A DNA stretch of 64,000 nt from Strongylocentrotus droebachiensis (lineage: Eukaryota > Echinodermata > Echinoidea > Camarodonta > Strongylocentrotidae): the NCBI GenBank assembly GCA_035222895.1, contig JAVYIG010001034.1, positions 1 to 64,000 of the forward strand. Direction: 5' to 3'. The notes under the pieces are model-generated. The model had not been told where the DNA came from. It searched no databases and saw only the letters and a list, made by a program, of their open reading frames with translations. The first letter of the stretch is position 1. Each line of letters opens with the position of its first letter. The position numbers were made by a program, and so were the translations under genes. Of the stretch, positions 1 to 9,535 are shown one piece after another.

Positions 1-1277
1 AAAACTCACGATGCAATTTGAAATCGACGGATAATATTATTGTGATAACTTGTTACCTGGATCCATTTGAAAAGCTACTTTTATTCCTTATATGAACAGC
101 GCCCTCTGTAGGAACTGACTGGTTATTCACCCATCAGTGCAAATGGTTCATATCGAAGTGATTATTTGTTTTTACATGAATTGTCGACAAACTCTGCCCA
201 AGCTTATTCTTGCTGTTATTTCTGCATGTATTGACTTCTGTGGGCGTTTTGTCCATTTCATAGAGGGGGGGGGGGGGGGGGGGGGGGGGCAAAGAATGTA
301 AAAAGACTTGTTAAAATGTGGTTATTTTCTTTAATTGGAATAATTACTTTAACAAAATAATTATCACCATAAATACACAATTGACGTACAACCACATATG
401 TCATAATTATGCTTTAAAAAAACGTGAAAAGGTGACGGCTGCCAGAGGTATTTAGCAAAACTATATAATAGAGTTTATGGTACCAGCTATAAACATATTA
501 AGCGGCCTATTTCTTTCTTACCGCGGCCAAAAAGTAAGGAGAGATCGTACATGCCCGCCCATTTCCTCTCCTCTCGCCTATACAATACCCCTCCCCTCTT
601 ATGTGATCCGATGCCAAATAGTTCAATCTCTCAGTTGATTTGAGGAAATTATTGAACCATATTTACAACATTTTCTTTCATTTGTTTTATTGATTTAAAG
701 AAAAGATAAGATATCTTTTCAGATAAAGAAAATGAATAAAAAAATTAATTAATAAGTAAATATGTTTAAAAAAACAGAAAAAAATAAAATAAAGAAAGAT
801 AAATACAAAAATGCATTTAAAACATCTTTTTACCCCTCCCCCCTCCCATCGGAATTACATTGTAATACTATTCTCACAGTTGTAATTATATTTTTATTAG
901 TACTAACTTTATATATAACTTAGAATAAAATATAGGTATAAATTCTAACAACTTTTGAAAATTATTCGAAAGGCGACCCCCCCCCAACCGACTCCTTTTG
1001 TTGTTGTTGTTTTAGTCTTAAGGGCGTGTGTCATTCAATTATGAATATTTACGCCGAATTCAAGTTTTATTAATAATTTAAAATGGAAGCAGAAAAAGGA
1101 GAAAAAAAAATCGACGCTGTTCAATTTTTCGCATTTTGCGGATATTTCAGACAGGCTGTCTACATAAAATCATTTGACCGTTTTGTGCGTATTTTCTGGC
1201 CAGCCCGGTTCTAGTCTACATTCCAGTCGCCATGTATTAAACATGAGGACTGGAATGAAGACTATATTTGTTGACTC
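1..1277. other. Intergenic, no gene seen
   Basis: AT-rich non-coding sequence left of the Harbinger element. It holds a 25-nt poly-G run (265-289), A/T-rich low-complexity stretches around 700-800 and 880-960, and a C-run near 977. I see no ORF with recognisable protein features, no RNA gene and no clear transposon ends. Confidence 0.6.
265..289 (+). repeat. Poly-G homopolymer (25 nt)
   Basis: An uninterrupted run of 25 G. Similar long G runs recur through the window (14223-14253, 39494-39513, 52091-52144). The exact length is likely unreliable in any assembly. Confidence 0.9.
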
Positions 1278-1280
1278 TAA

Positions 1281-1812
1281 TGGCACAGTCACACGGCCAC
1301 TTACGGTAGCTGCGGATGCTTACGGATAAAAGTCCGTAAGCATCCGCAAGGATCCGTATCATCCGTAAGCATCCGTATCCATCCGTAATTCAATCCGCAG
1401 GATCCGCAGACATACGCAGATCCGCAGCGGAATTTTGAAAATCTCAAAATTTTGCTGCGGATGAAATATACGTAAGCATCCGCAGAATATACGTTATCCA
1501 TACGTAAAATACGTAACTCATACGTAAGATACGTAAACTCATCCGCAGGATACGTTAGATACGTAACTGATCCGCACACTTTGTCGGGTGTGCGGATGCC
1601 TGCGGATACATAGGGGTACGTAAACACTATTACGTAGGAGTAACGTATGTTTAACGTATTTTTGACATATATATTGCGGATCTTACGATAGGACTTGCGG
1701 TAATTGCGTATGCTTGCGGATGGGATACGAATATTACGGATGGGATACGGATGTTACGGATTGGATATGTATGTTACGGTTGAGATACGGATAATATGCG
1801 GAATTTTTACCT
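1281..1812. repeat. Left subterminal motif array of the Harbinger element
   Basis: About 500 bp filled with degenerate copies of TCCGTAA, CATCCGCAG, TACGTAAC and their complements, such as GCGGAT and TTACGGAT. The orientation changes from one half to the other. Such clusters next to inverted ends are, by analogy, candidate transposase or accessory-protein binding sites. The ORFs that cross this region are low-complexity artefacts. Confidence 0.75.
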
Positions 1813-3219
1813 ATGTCTTCTTTCATTTCGGCGGATGTCGCCCATGCCAAATGGTCTTCACTTGGGTATGCAACCCTGGATGCTGCCAGCATCCTCATCA
1901 TTGTCAGTTCTTCAACTGTAGACTTTCACAGGTCACTCAAGATGGAGAGAGAACGCCGCCTTGTGTTGCTGGATTGTTTGATGGCCATCCAACACAATCA
2001 GATGCAGATGAAGATCCTGATGGCCAAGATGCAAGCCATCCTTGAAAGGAGAAAAGAGAGGATGTGTTGGGTTCGTCACTGGATCACATTGCGACCACAC
2101 CAGGGTGCCTATGGTAACCTGATGCACCTGCTACGCAATGAGGATGTTCAGGGCTTCCGCAACTTCACCCGCATCACACCTGCCATGTTTGCCGAAATGG
2201 TCACCCGCCTCACTCCTCGCTTACAGAAGTATGATACCTGGTACAGGAAGGCCCTTCCAGTAGGCTTGAAGGTCGCCATCACCATGCGCTACCTTGCACC
2301 ATGCTCCTACCACAGCCTGATGTACCTATTCTATGTACCCCACAACACCATCTCACTCTTGGTGTTGGACGTGTGTCAGGCCATCTACGCTGAGTATGGC
2401 GAGGAGACCATCATCAACCCATCTACTCCAGAGGGGTGGAAGGGCATTGCCCAGACCTTCTCCGACCGGTGGAACTTCCACCATTGCCTGGGAGCCTTAG
2501 ATGGCAAGCACATCCGCATCAAGGCACCCGCGAACTGTGGCTCCCAGTTCTACAACTATAAGGGGTACAACTCGATTGTACTCCTTGCCCTGGTTGATGG
2601 CAACTACAAGTTCCGGTGGGTGGAGGTGGGAGCAGGTGGTGCGAGTTCTGATGCCCAGATTTGGAACACGTGCAGTCTGAAAGAGGCAATTGACGATGAG
2701 AACATTGGAATACCACCAGATGAGCCACTGCCTCATGACGATCGAGACATCCCTTATTTCGTGATTGCTGACGCTGCATTTGCACTACGCACCACCCTGG
2801 TGAAGCCTTTTGGTGCCAAGCCACTGACCATGGAGGAGAGGATATTTAACTATAGACTTTCCAGAGCCAGGAGATGTGTGGAGAATGCCTTTGGCATTCT
2901 TGCAAACAGATTCCGGTGTCTTCTGAGTGCTATGGCACAGGTGCCTTCCACAGTGGAGACCATCGTCCTCGCCTGCCTGTGCATCCACAACCTCCTGAGA
3001 GACCAGGCATCCGCTGAGCAGAATGGCATGATGGACAGAGAGGACGACCAGCACAACATCATCCCGGGTGCATGGAGAGAGGGGGGCGTGCTGGATGACA
3101 TGCAACAGAGGCTTGCTGGCAACTACACCACCAAGATTGCCAAGCGCCAGCGCCTGTACCTCAAGCATTACTACAATGGCACCGCCGGAGCAGTTCCCTG
3201 GCAGCAGCGCATGGCCTAA
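1813..3219 (+). CDS. Harbinger (HARBI1-like) DDE transposase
   Basis: A 468-residue uninterrupted ORF. The catalytic DDE_4-type nuclease region covers about residues 225-395. Visible motifs are ALDGKH (D230), GASSDAQIW (D280), FVIADAAF (D320) and RRCVENAFG (E357), then LACLCIHNLLRD. D230, D320 and E357 are the expected catalytic triad of the PIF/Harbinger/HARBI1 family. Residues 80-170 (KERMCWVRHW onwards) match the helical N-terminal region usual before the nuclease. The first ~43 residues look unlike the family, so the true start may be the Met at 1941 (MERERR), or translation may use an upstream exon. Base composition is clearly less AT-rich than the surroundings. With no stop and the triad present, it may encode an active enzyme, or have been active recently. 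Confidence 0.93.
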   Translation: MSSFISADVAHAKWSSLGYATLDAASILIIVSSSTVDFHRSLKMERERRLVLLDCLMAIQHNQMQMKILMAKMQAILERRKERMCWVRHWITLRPHQGAYGNLMHLLRNEDVQGFRNFTRITPAMFAEMVTRLTPRLQKYDTWYRKALPVGLKVAITMRYLAPCSYHSLMYLFYVPHNTISLLVLDVCQAIYAEYGEETIINPSTPEGWKGIAQTFSDRWNFHHCLGALDGKHIRIKAPANCGSQFYNYKGYNSIVLLALVDGNYKFRWVEVGAGGASSDAQIWNTCSLKEAIDDENIGIPPDEPLPHDDRDIPYFVIADAAFALRTTLVKPFGAKPLTMEERIFNYRLSRARRCVENAFGILANRFRCLLSAMAQVPSTVETIVLACLCIHNLLRDQASAEQNGMMDREDDQHNIIPGAWREGGVLDDMQQRLAGNYTTKIAKRQRLYLKHYYNGTAGAVPWQQRMA

Positions 3220-3273
3220 GCAGTTGGCCAAACATAACAAACAGACAAATCATGCAACTCTTGATGCTTAAAT

Positions 3274-3660
3274 TTGACAACAAAAAAATTGAACAAGGTA
3301 ACGAAAGGATGTAAATTTATTTATAAAATCTGTGTTGAGAAAATCTTTAAAACTCCTATTTCACAAAACAAACGGAGGCACATTGTTTCAAAACCAATTG
3401 TTACTTGGGACAAAATTTATATGATTCCTTTTAAATGTTCTTTATCAAGAAAACTTAGATATTTACAATATAAAATTCTTCATAATATCCTTGGTGTTAA
3501 CAAGTATCTGAAAACTGTTGGTATATTAAATTTGTGTTCTTTTTGTTCAAAACACTCTGAAACTATTGCCCATTTATTTTGGGAATGCCCCTTCAATCGT
3601 CGATTTTTAGATGATTTTGAAAAATACACTCTCAAAAGTGAAATAATGTTATCTTTTAAT
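3274..3660 (+). pseudogene. LINE ORF2 C-terminal fragment captured in the Harbinger element
   Basis: The reading frame contains WDKIYMIPFK, then a leucine-rich stretch (KLRYLQYKILHNIL), then a Cys/His knuckle: CSFC, H, LFWECP. This order (basic/aromatic stretch, 'KILH', CxxC...HLFWxCP) is characteristic of the C-terminus of L1/Tx1-like LINE ORF2 proteins. No reverse transcriptase core is present, so only the tail is preserved. The fragment ends abruptly at about 3660, where the right subterminal array begins (TCATCCGTAA repeats). It lies wholly inside the transposon ends, so it was either inserted into or captured by the element. Composition is much more AT-rich than the transposase gene beside it. 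Confidence 0.75.
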
Positions 3661-3918
3661 GTCATCCGTAAAATCCGTAAGTCATCCGTAAGTCGTCAGT
3701 AACATGTGTCAGCGGGTTGGCAGCGGATGGGTTCATCCGCAGGTTTTACCCGTAACATCCGTAATTCATACGTAACATCCGTAACTAATCCGTATCGTCC
3801 GCAGAATATAGGTAACTTTTGCTCAAATTTCCGTATTGGGGTTAAAAATTACGCATTTTCATTATCCAAATATACGCAGGCATCCGCAGGTCCGTAACAT
3901 GGCCGTGTGACTGTAGCA
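3661..3918. repeat. Right subterminal motif array of the Harbinger element
   Basis: Repeated TCCGTAA, CATCCGTAAC, TCCGCAG and TACGCAG motifs running up to the inverted end. They mirror the motifs at 1281-1812. Confidence 0.75.
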
Positions 3919-3921
3919 TAA

Positions 3922-4016
3922 CAAATATATCAGGTGATCAGCTAAGTCGGGGATCGAGGTCCGCTGACTGTCTCTAAACTGTTTACAACTTGCTCGTACA
4001 GCACACGCCTCCTTAA
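3922..4016 (+). promoter_or_regulatory. 5' flank/5'UTR of the FAHD2-like gene
   Basis: Only 95-98 bp separate the Harbinger right end and its TAA duplication from the first ATG of the FAHD gene. The segment is less AT-rich than nearby DNA and shows no TATA box. It should contain 5'UTR and perhaps the core promoter, with any upstream elements displaced to the far side of the transposon. This is inferred from position only. Confidence 0.4.
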
Positions 4017-7000
4017 ATGTTTAACCAACTTCGGCAAGTTACGTTAGCATTAAAATCCATTCCAAACCATAGTTTGACTTCGACACTCCGGTACCAACCC
4101 ACCACTTTTTGTCGCAGATTCTTAGCCAGTATGCGGTTCGTCCAGTTCGAGGAGTCGGGCAAGTCCAGGGTGGGAGTGGAGGTAGAAGCCGGGGGTGATT
4201 TAGTAGATCTCTGCGGCTCTGATCCGACGATTCCAGACACCACGTTGAAACTGATTGAAGGCGGGGCGGATCTCTTACAAAAGGCAAAAAAGTAATTGCT
4301 CAATTGTTGTTATTTTAAAGTTGTATTAATTGACGTGAAGATAATCATCTTTTTATAATTATATGACCCCAAACCCACGATGACCTGAGGTTTCTTTCAT
4401 TATTTTGGGGGCCAACATGAATGCCTGAGAAATCCATTCCAATTTAATTAAGGCCAATAAATTATGAGGCTGCCCCCCCCCCCCCCGGCCCCCCCCCCCC
4501 CATGTACATGTATCAAATTTTGGCCAATTGGAATTGTTCATGTATGCACGCGGTAAACCAATGTTTGTTTTTTGTTAAAGCTTACTCAAGTTACTGCCTA
4601 CTTAACATTTGGTCTAATGACCAATTAGGCTAATAGTAATAGCCGTTTAATTTATTGCTTATTAGTCAACTTTCCAGTCGGTCTATAATTTAATTTGTAT
4701 AATTTCCAGTTTGTATAATGCCCATTTTGTTTACTATTCATATGGTCTAATAATCATTTAATCATAAATATTGATGATCATTAAATGATTATTAGACCTT
4801 ATAAGAATAATTGGGTAATAGATAAACTGGTTGTAGACCAAACGGCAATTTGCCATTTATGATTGACTAAATATGTACCTTCTATCAATAGTTCATTACT
4901 TCTGAATATTCCAAATCTGTGGAGTGAACTAAGCAGAAACTCCTGTAAGTAACCAGCAATCTCTCATATACCTCCTGATCATCAAAATTCTGACCGTCTG
5001 TCACTTTATGCACAGGGTTGTTGAGTCTTCAGACAGGCGAGTTGTGAAGAGGGCAGACGTTAAACTCTTGTCCCCCATCACGAACCCTCAGAAAGTGCTT
5101 TGTATCGGCATGAACTACCGAGACCACTGCACAGAACAGAACTACCCAATCCCTACCGAGCCAGTCATCTTCAGCAAGTTTGCCAGCGCTATCATTGGTC
5201 CAAACGACGATGTCTCGTATCCTGAGCTCACCGAGGCTCTGGATTGGGAGGTCGAGTTGACGGTGGTTATCGGGAAGGGCGGCAAAAACATCAAGGTTGG
5301 CATTCAGCATTTTATTATGGTTGTCATGTAAGCTTACTATTCAAATTCAAATACAAGGGGGGAGGGGCGCATTGACCCTCCATGGCAAAAGCCAGTGTGG
5401 CAAGCCTAAATATCTTTAAATTCACATCTGATTTGAGGCAGTGCTGTATCTCCCACTCTCCAGCATTTTTAATGAAACAAATAAAATAAAATGTGATAAG
5501 CAATTTTTGTTTTGCTTTTCATAGAACCTCTCAAAAAAATTATTCTTGTGAACATTGTAATCAACCTTTCTAAATACGACAATTTTTTTAACAATGCAGT
5601 AGCATGACCAAAATTCAGCTTTACATATTAGTCCTTGACATTGTACTGTCATAATTTTTTCATTCATATCATTATCAGCAATAAGTCTAGAAGAATACTT
5701 TTATTCTATTTATTTATGGATTTATTATTGTTGTTGTTATTATTATTAATAATAATTATTTGTTGTTTTGTTGCTGTTGGGGGGGGGGGGGGTAATGGAG
5801 GCTTGAACCTCCCACCTCCCCCCCCCAAAAAAAAAAAAAAAAAAAAAATTGGCGCTGCTTATAGATTCTGAAAATCTCTCTCTAAACTTTGATAATTCTA
5901 ACTTTCTAAACAGTAGTCCTTGACTATGGTTTTAGTTAAGAACAATTTAATTTCATGTATTCTTTTGTTCCCACTGCTTAGGAGGCAGATGCAATGAACC
6001 ACGTATTTGGATACACAGTTGCACACGACGTCAGCGCTAGGGATTGGCAGATGCAAAAGAACGGAAAGCAATGGCTTCTGGGTAAAACGATGGATGACTT
6101 CTGTCCTCTTGGTCCTGCCATTGTCACACCCGACGCTCTTTCAGGTATTACCATTTTTCCCGAGAAAGTGCCCATAGTAATATTTTCATCGACTGAATAC
6201 ATACATGTATTGATTTGTGAACTTCAGGGGGGAGGGGGGGGGGGGGGGTATTTTCAGTCTCCTAGAGGTTGATGGGTGTGTGTGTGAAGAAAATGTATGT
6301 GTTATTTGTACTAATATCCCAAATTCCCAAACCCCTAAATTTGTATTCATATGATAGGAAATATTTATTTCATCTAGATGTCTACATATAATAACAAGTT
6401 ACCATAACAATAAACATTGGTTAAAGGTATGGTGAATCAGTTTCTTGAATAAATTATCAAAATATGTGGTAGAACTAATTTAAAGACTTGAATGCATATT
6501 TTATTTTGAATCGTAATTTATGAATGTCATGAGGTACCAGAACTTTAAAATTGGACTCGCATATTTGTGTGATATTGTTGTCTTTCTGCGCATGTCTTTT
6601 GTGTACTTTAAGGCATTTTGGCTCCAAATATACTGTAAATTATCACTAAAAGGCACGACTGAAGTGCTAAGGGGTAAGAGTAACTCTTACTATATTTCCT
6701 ATTTTCGCCTCAACCTTATGATATGGCCCTAGATCTACTTGTTTTCTATCTATCTCTTCTTCTCTCTGCTTTACAGACCCTCACAAGCTAGGACTGAGAT
6801 GTAGAGTCAATGGAGAAACCATGCAGGAGAGTAACACAGAGCAATTGATCTTCAAGACTGCTTCCCTCATACAATTCATTTCACAGTAAGTCAGGAGAAG
6901 TATATTTCACGTATATGAAATGATTTTTAAAATCAAACACAGTCGCACCAATAAGACCAGCACCAGACCGACAACAGACCAAACAAATAATTACCTGGAA

Positions 7001-8871
7001 CGGATAAGAGTTGGTGTAGCGATGTGACTGATGTATTAAACTGCAAGCCTGATAGTTTATTTCACAGGGTGTTGTTGGAAAAAATTTGTTGTGTATTATT
7101 TTAATAAGGCATCATTTTCGACTGCTTGCAGTCGGAAGATCCATCTAGTCATATGATTATTTATGATTACTTCAATTGAAATATGGCAAAATGTTCACTT
7201 AAATTTTATTTTTATGCCGTAAGGCTCATTGTCATTATGCCAAGGTAAACTGTTTTTTTTTTGTGTAAGTCATGAATTGCAAATGACAAAGGTCCTATGT
7301 ATCCTTACTTATCAAGTGTGGCAGAAGATTTGAAAGTGGGAAACATAATGTTTTTCAAAAACCCCTGTGGATAAACCTGAGTGGTTAATCGTGGCAGATG
7401 TGAATGAGCTTTTAAGAGGTTTTTTTTAAATCAAGATTCAAGAGAGATGGTCTTATCCTTCTTTCACATTTTTATGTCACTTGCTCATTTCATTGCGTTT
7501 AATCCCCCCTTTCAGATTTATAACATTGACTCCTGGCGACATCATCTTAACAGGAACGCCCCCAGGTGTGGGTGTCTTCAGGAAGCCAGACCCTGTCTAT
7601 CTAAAGGTACCTTAGAATCGGCCAATTGGCATTTTAGAGTAGTAGTAGTAGTAGACTTTATTGGATAACTTGTTTAGCACAGGGCTAATCTGCCACAAGG
7701 TCCATAGCTCCAAGCTTGTAGAGGGCGCTGCAATGCGGTAACCACCAGAGCCACCTATACATAGAGTTTGGCCAACTTGGTTTCAGTTGGTCACAACATG
7801 GCTTATACTCTTTTGATTTGTGCTTGCCCAACAAAGCAGGAGTGGCCATATTGTGTCCAACTCGAATCGGGTTGGCCAAACTCTGTGTATAAGATGGCTC
7901 TTGTTACCACCACCAGAGCCATCTACATAAGAGTTTGGCCAACTTTGTTTCAGTTGGTCACAACATGGTTTATATTCTTATGTTTTTGCTTGTCCAACTC
8001 AAACCGGATTGGCCAAACTCTCCTGGTTGTGTCTAATTTTTGGACATTAATTTTTGTAGTTGTCATAATGCAACACAATGTTAATGCCTTTCAGGATAGG
8101 AGCAGACAATACCATATTTTGTTTAAAATTTAAAATTTGCATGTAACAGAAACAAATTTGTTCATTACATATGGACAGGTACACTTGAATCATGATGAGT
8201 GGGGACAATATTCTTAGATTTGTATGCAGGAAATTCTGAAGAAGAAAATGGACAATTCCTTTCTCTGAATCATTCTAGTTTGATTACAGATACAACAGTA
8301 ATGAAAGTGATGATTACAGAGGTTTAATCTGATGAGATAATGATGAAGATGAAATGAATTTAAATAGCTGAACTTATGGGGGGGGGGGGGTGAAGATTTA
8401 AAGACATGGTCAGCCTATGGCCCCTTCAAAAACCAGTTTGGAATCTCCTATTATGTCATCAAGTGCCAGGACAGGTCATGGTCCTCCATTTCTGTCTATT
8501 ATCTGCTATTCTTAAAAAGCTGGTATTGCTGATTTAATTTTTGGTTGCCCGTTTGTTCAGGTAAATATGTAGATTTTGTCTGAGTCAAAAAACAGAAAAA
8601 TGTTAATAAGTCGTACTAGTATGTGAATCAAAATACATTGATAACATACCAGTAAGAGTATTAAAATGTGTCAAAGCAAAGAAAAGGGGATGTTATGAAA
8701 TTTGGCAGTGGCAAAACATTTTTACACATTATAAGGAGACAAATTACAGATGGATAAATCAGAATATGTGAAATTCTTATTATTATTCCTCTTCTCTTTT
8801 ATTCACAGCGTGGTGATGTCGTTGAATGTGAGATCGATGAGATCGGAACTATCAGGAATCGCATCGTGTGA
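4017..8871 (+). CDS. FAHD2: FAHD2-like fumarylacetoacetate hydrolase-domain protein, six exons
   Basis: Exons 4017-4291, 5016-5295, 5982-6144, 6777-6885, 7516-7606 and 8809-8871 all have AG/GT borders. Phases (2,0,1,2,0) join to 981 nt: 326 codons plus stop. Residues 1-38 are basic and Ser/Thr-rich, without acids, like a mitochondrial presequence. MRFVQFE then starts the conserved body (possible alternative start at 4131). FAH-fold motifs in order: [30 protein letters not shown] (acidic metal ligands), HDVSARDWQ (metal-ligand Asp), [28 protein letters not shown] and the C-terminal [12 protein letters not shown]. Family members are Mg2+-dependent C-C bond hydrolases or decarboxylases of oxo-acids. 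The precise substrate of FAHD2 is not established. Length matches vertebrate FAHD2 (a little over 310 aa). No exon shows a frameshift, so it is probably functional. Confidence 0.93.
4473..4501. repeat. Poly-C tract in FAHD intron 1
   Basis: C14, GG, then a further run of about 13 C. This is equivalent to a poly-G tract on the minus strand. Confidence 0.85.
4606..4850. repeat. Palindromic TTGGTCTA-type MITE in FAHD intron 1
   Basis: The motif TTTGGTCTAAT occurs at the left end and its complement (GTAGACCAAAC) at the right end. In the middle, a perfect 19-bp inverted repeat (4744-4762 with 4780-4798) is separated by a 17-nt loop. Further GGTCTA copies occur in between. This internally repetitive foldback structure is typical of MITE-like elements in marine invertebrates. 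Target duplications were not resolved. Confidence 0.6.
5715..5850. repeat. Low-complexity block in FAHD intron 2
   Basis: A TTATTA-type microsatellite, then a G run (about 5780-5792), a C run and an A run. This looks like a degenerate simple-sequence cluster; the short ORF across it is an artefact. Confidence 0.75.
7735..8036. repeat. Foldback MITE, 1.5-2 copies, in FAHD intron 5
   Basis: About 7736-7906 forms an imperfect hairpin. The left arm GGTAACCACCAGAGCCACC...GAGTTTGGCCAAC pairs with the right arm GTTGGCCAAACTCTG...GGCTCTTGTTACC. The central part has GTTTCAGTTGGTCACAACATGG. A second, shorter head-to-tail copy follows (about 7908-8030), with the same GAGTTTGGCCAAC...GGTCACAACATGG...GGCCAAACTC order. 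It is non-coding and sits between exons 5 and 6. Confidence 0.65.
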
Positions 8872-9280
8872 GACTTACAGTCGGACAATCTGGTCATGGC
8901 GACAAAAACAAAATTTGATGAATTTGTTGTTGAACGGTGATGTACTCCTGGTAATTCTCCATAATGCATATAGCTCTCTGAATTCCACCAATTGTGATGC
9001 TCTATTTTTTTTCAAATGGAAATGAGCTGAGTTGCTGGAAAGGGTTCTTATAATTATAATCCTCCATGCACACCTTTGATATTGGTGGCCATGGACTATA
9101 TTTCAAGAGAGGCATTCATCCTATCAAAAAGAAAGTCTTCCTTATGCTAGATGGACATTCATGAAGTAGGTCATGAGGACAATCTGTGACAAAGAAGTAT
9201 TAAAAATCAACGAAAATGGAATGTCAAAACTCAGCAAAATAATTAGGAAGGAGAGGAGTACAAGTGATGAAGGTAGACCA
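8872..9280 (+). other. 3' flank / likely 3'UTR of the FAHD2-like gene
   Basis: No ORF follows the stop codon at 8869-8871. The first AATAAA on this strand after the stop that I noted is at 9611-9616, beyond the foldback MITE; others lie at 10035-10040 and 10067-10072. The 3'UTR end is therefore uncertain, and it may include the MITE. Confidence 0.4.
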
Positions 9281-9535
9281 GGGGGTGCGTCACAAAGACT
9301 AAGATAGAACTTAAGTTAGACTTGTAATATGACAGGCCATTCATGCCACTGGTTGCTCTCACCATCGGTCTCTCAAGGGACGTCACAAATCTACAGAATC
9401 TGCATTTTTTACCACGATTTGTACGTCCCTTGAGAGACCAATGGCAATAAATGGTGAGAGTAAACAGTGTCGTGAGTAGCCTGCCATAGTTCAAGTCGAA
9501 CTTAAGTTGATCTTAGTCTTTGTGAAACACTCCCC
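9281..9535. mobile_element. Foldback MITE (CACAAAGACTAAGAT type)
   Basis: The left arm, from GGGGGTGCGTCACAAAGACT, is repeated inverted at the right end (...AGTCTTTGTGAAACACTCCCC). Pairing continues inward through AACTTAAGTT, and again around the centre (TCTCAAGGGACGT with ACGTCCCTTGAGAGA). Almost the whole 255 bp folds back on itself. It is non-coding. Clear target duplications could not be assigned. Confidence 0.75.

Larger units (their letters stand above)
1281..3918 (+). mobile_element. PIF/Harbinger DNA transposon, apparently complete
   Basis: The left end reads TGGCACAGTCACACGGCC. The reverse complement of the right end reads TGCTACAGTCACACGGCC, so 16 of 18 positions match. Both ends are flanked by the trinucleotide TAA (1278-1280 and 3919-3921), the 3-bp TWA target duplication typical of PIF/Harbinger. 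The interior holds long subterminal arrays of short TCCGTAA/TCCGCAG/TACGTAA motifs on both sides, a full-length DDE transposase ORF (1813-3219) and a LINE fragment (about 3274-3660). I see no second ORF for the Myb/SANT-like DNA-binding protein that many Harbinger elements also carry. The element may therefore depend on a partner, or may be autonomous with an atypical layout. Length is 2638 bp. Confidence 0.93.

Noticed and set aside
1301..2045. ORFs across the left subterminal array of the Harbinger element
   Set aside because: Repeated GYxR/TYL-like residues simply follow the TCCGTAA/GCGGAT motif array.
1933..3240. Minus-strand ORFs opposite the transposase
   Set aside because: Shadows of the transposase reading frame; no family features.
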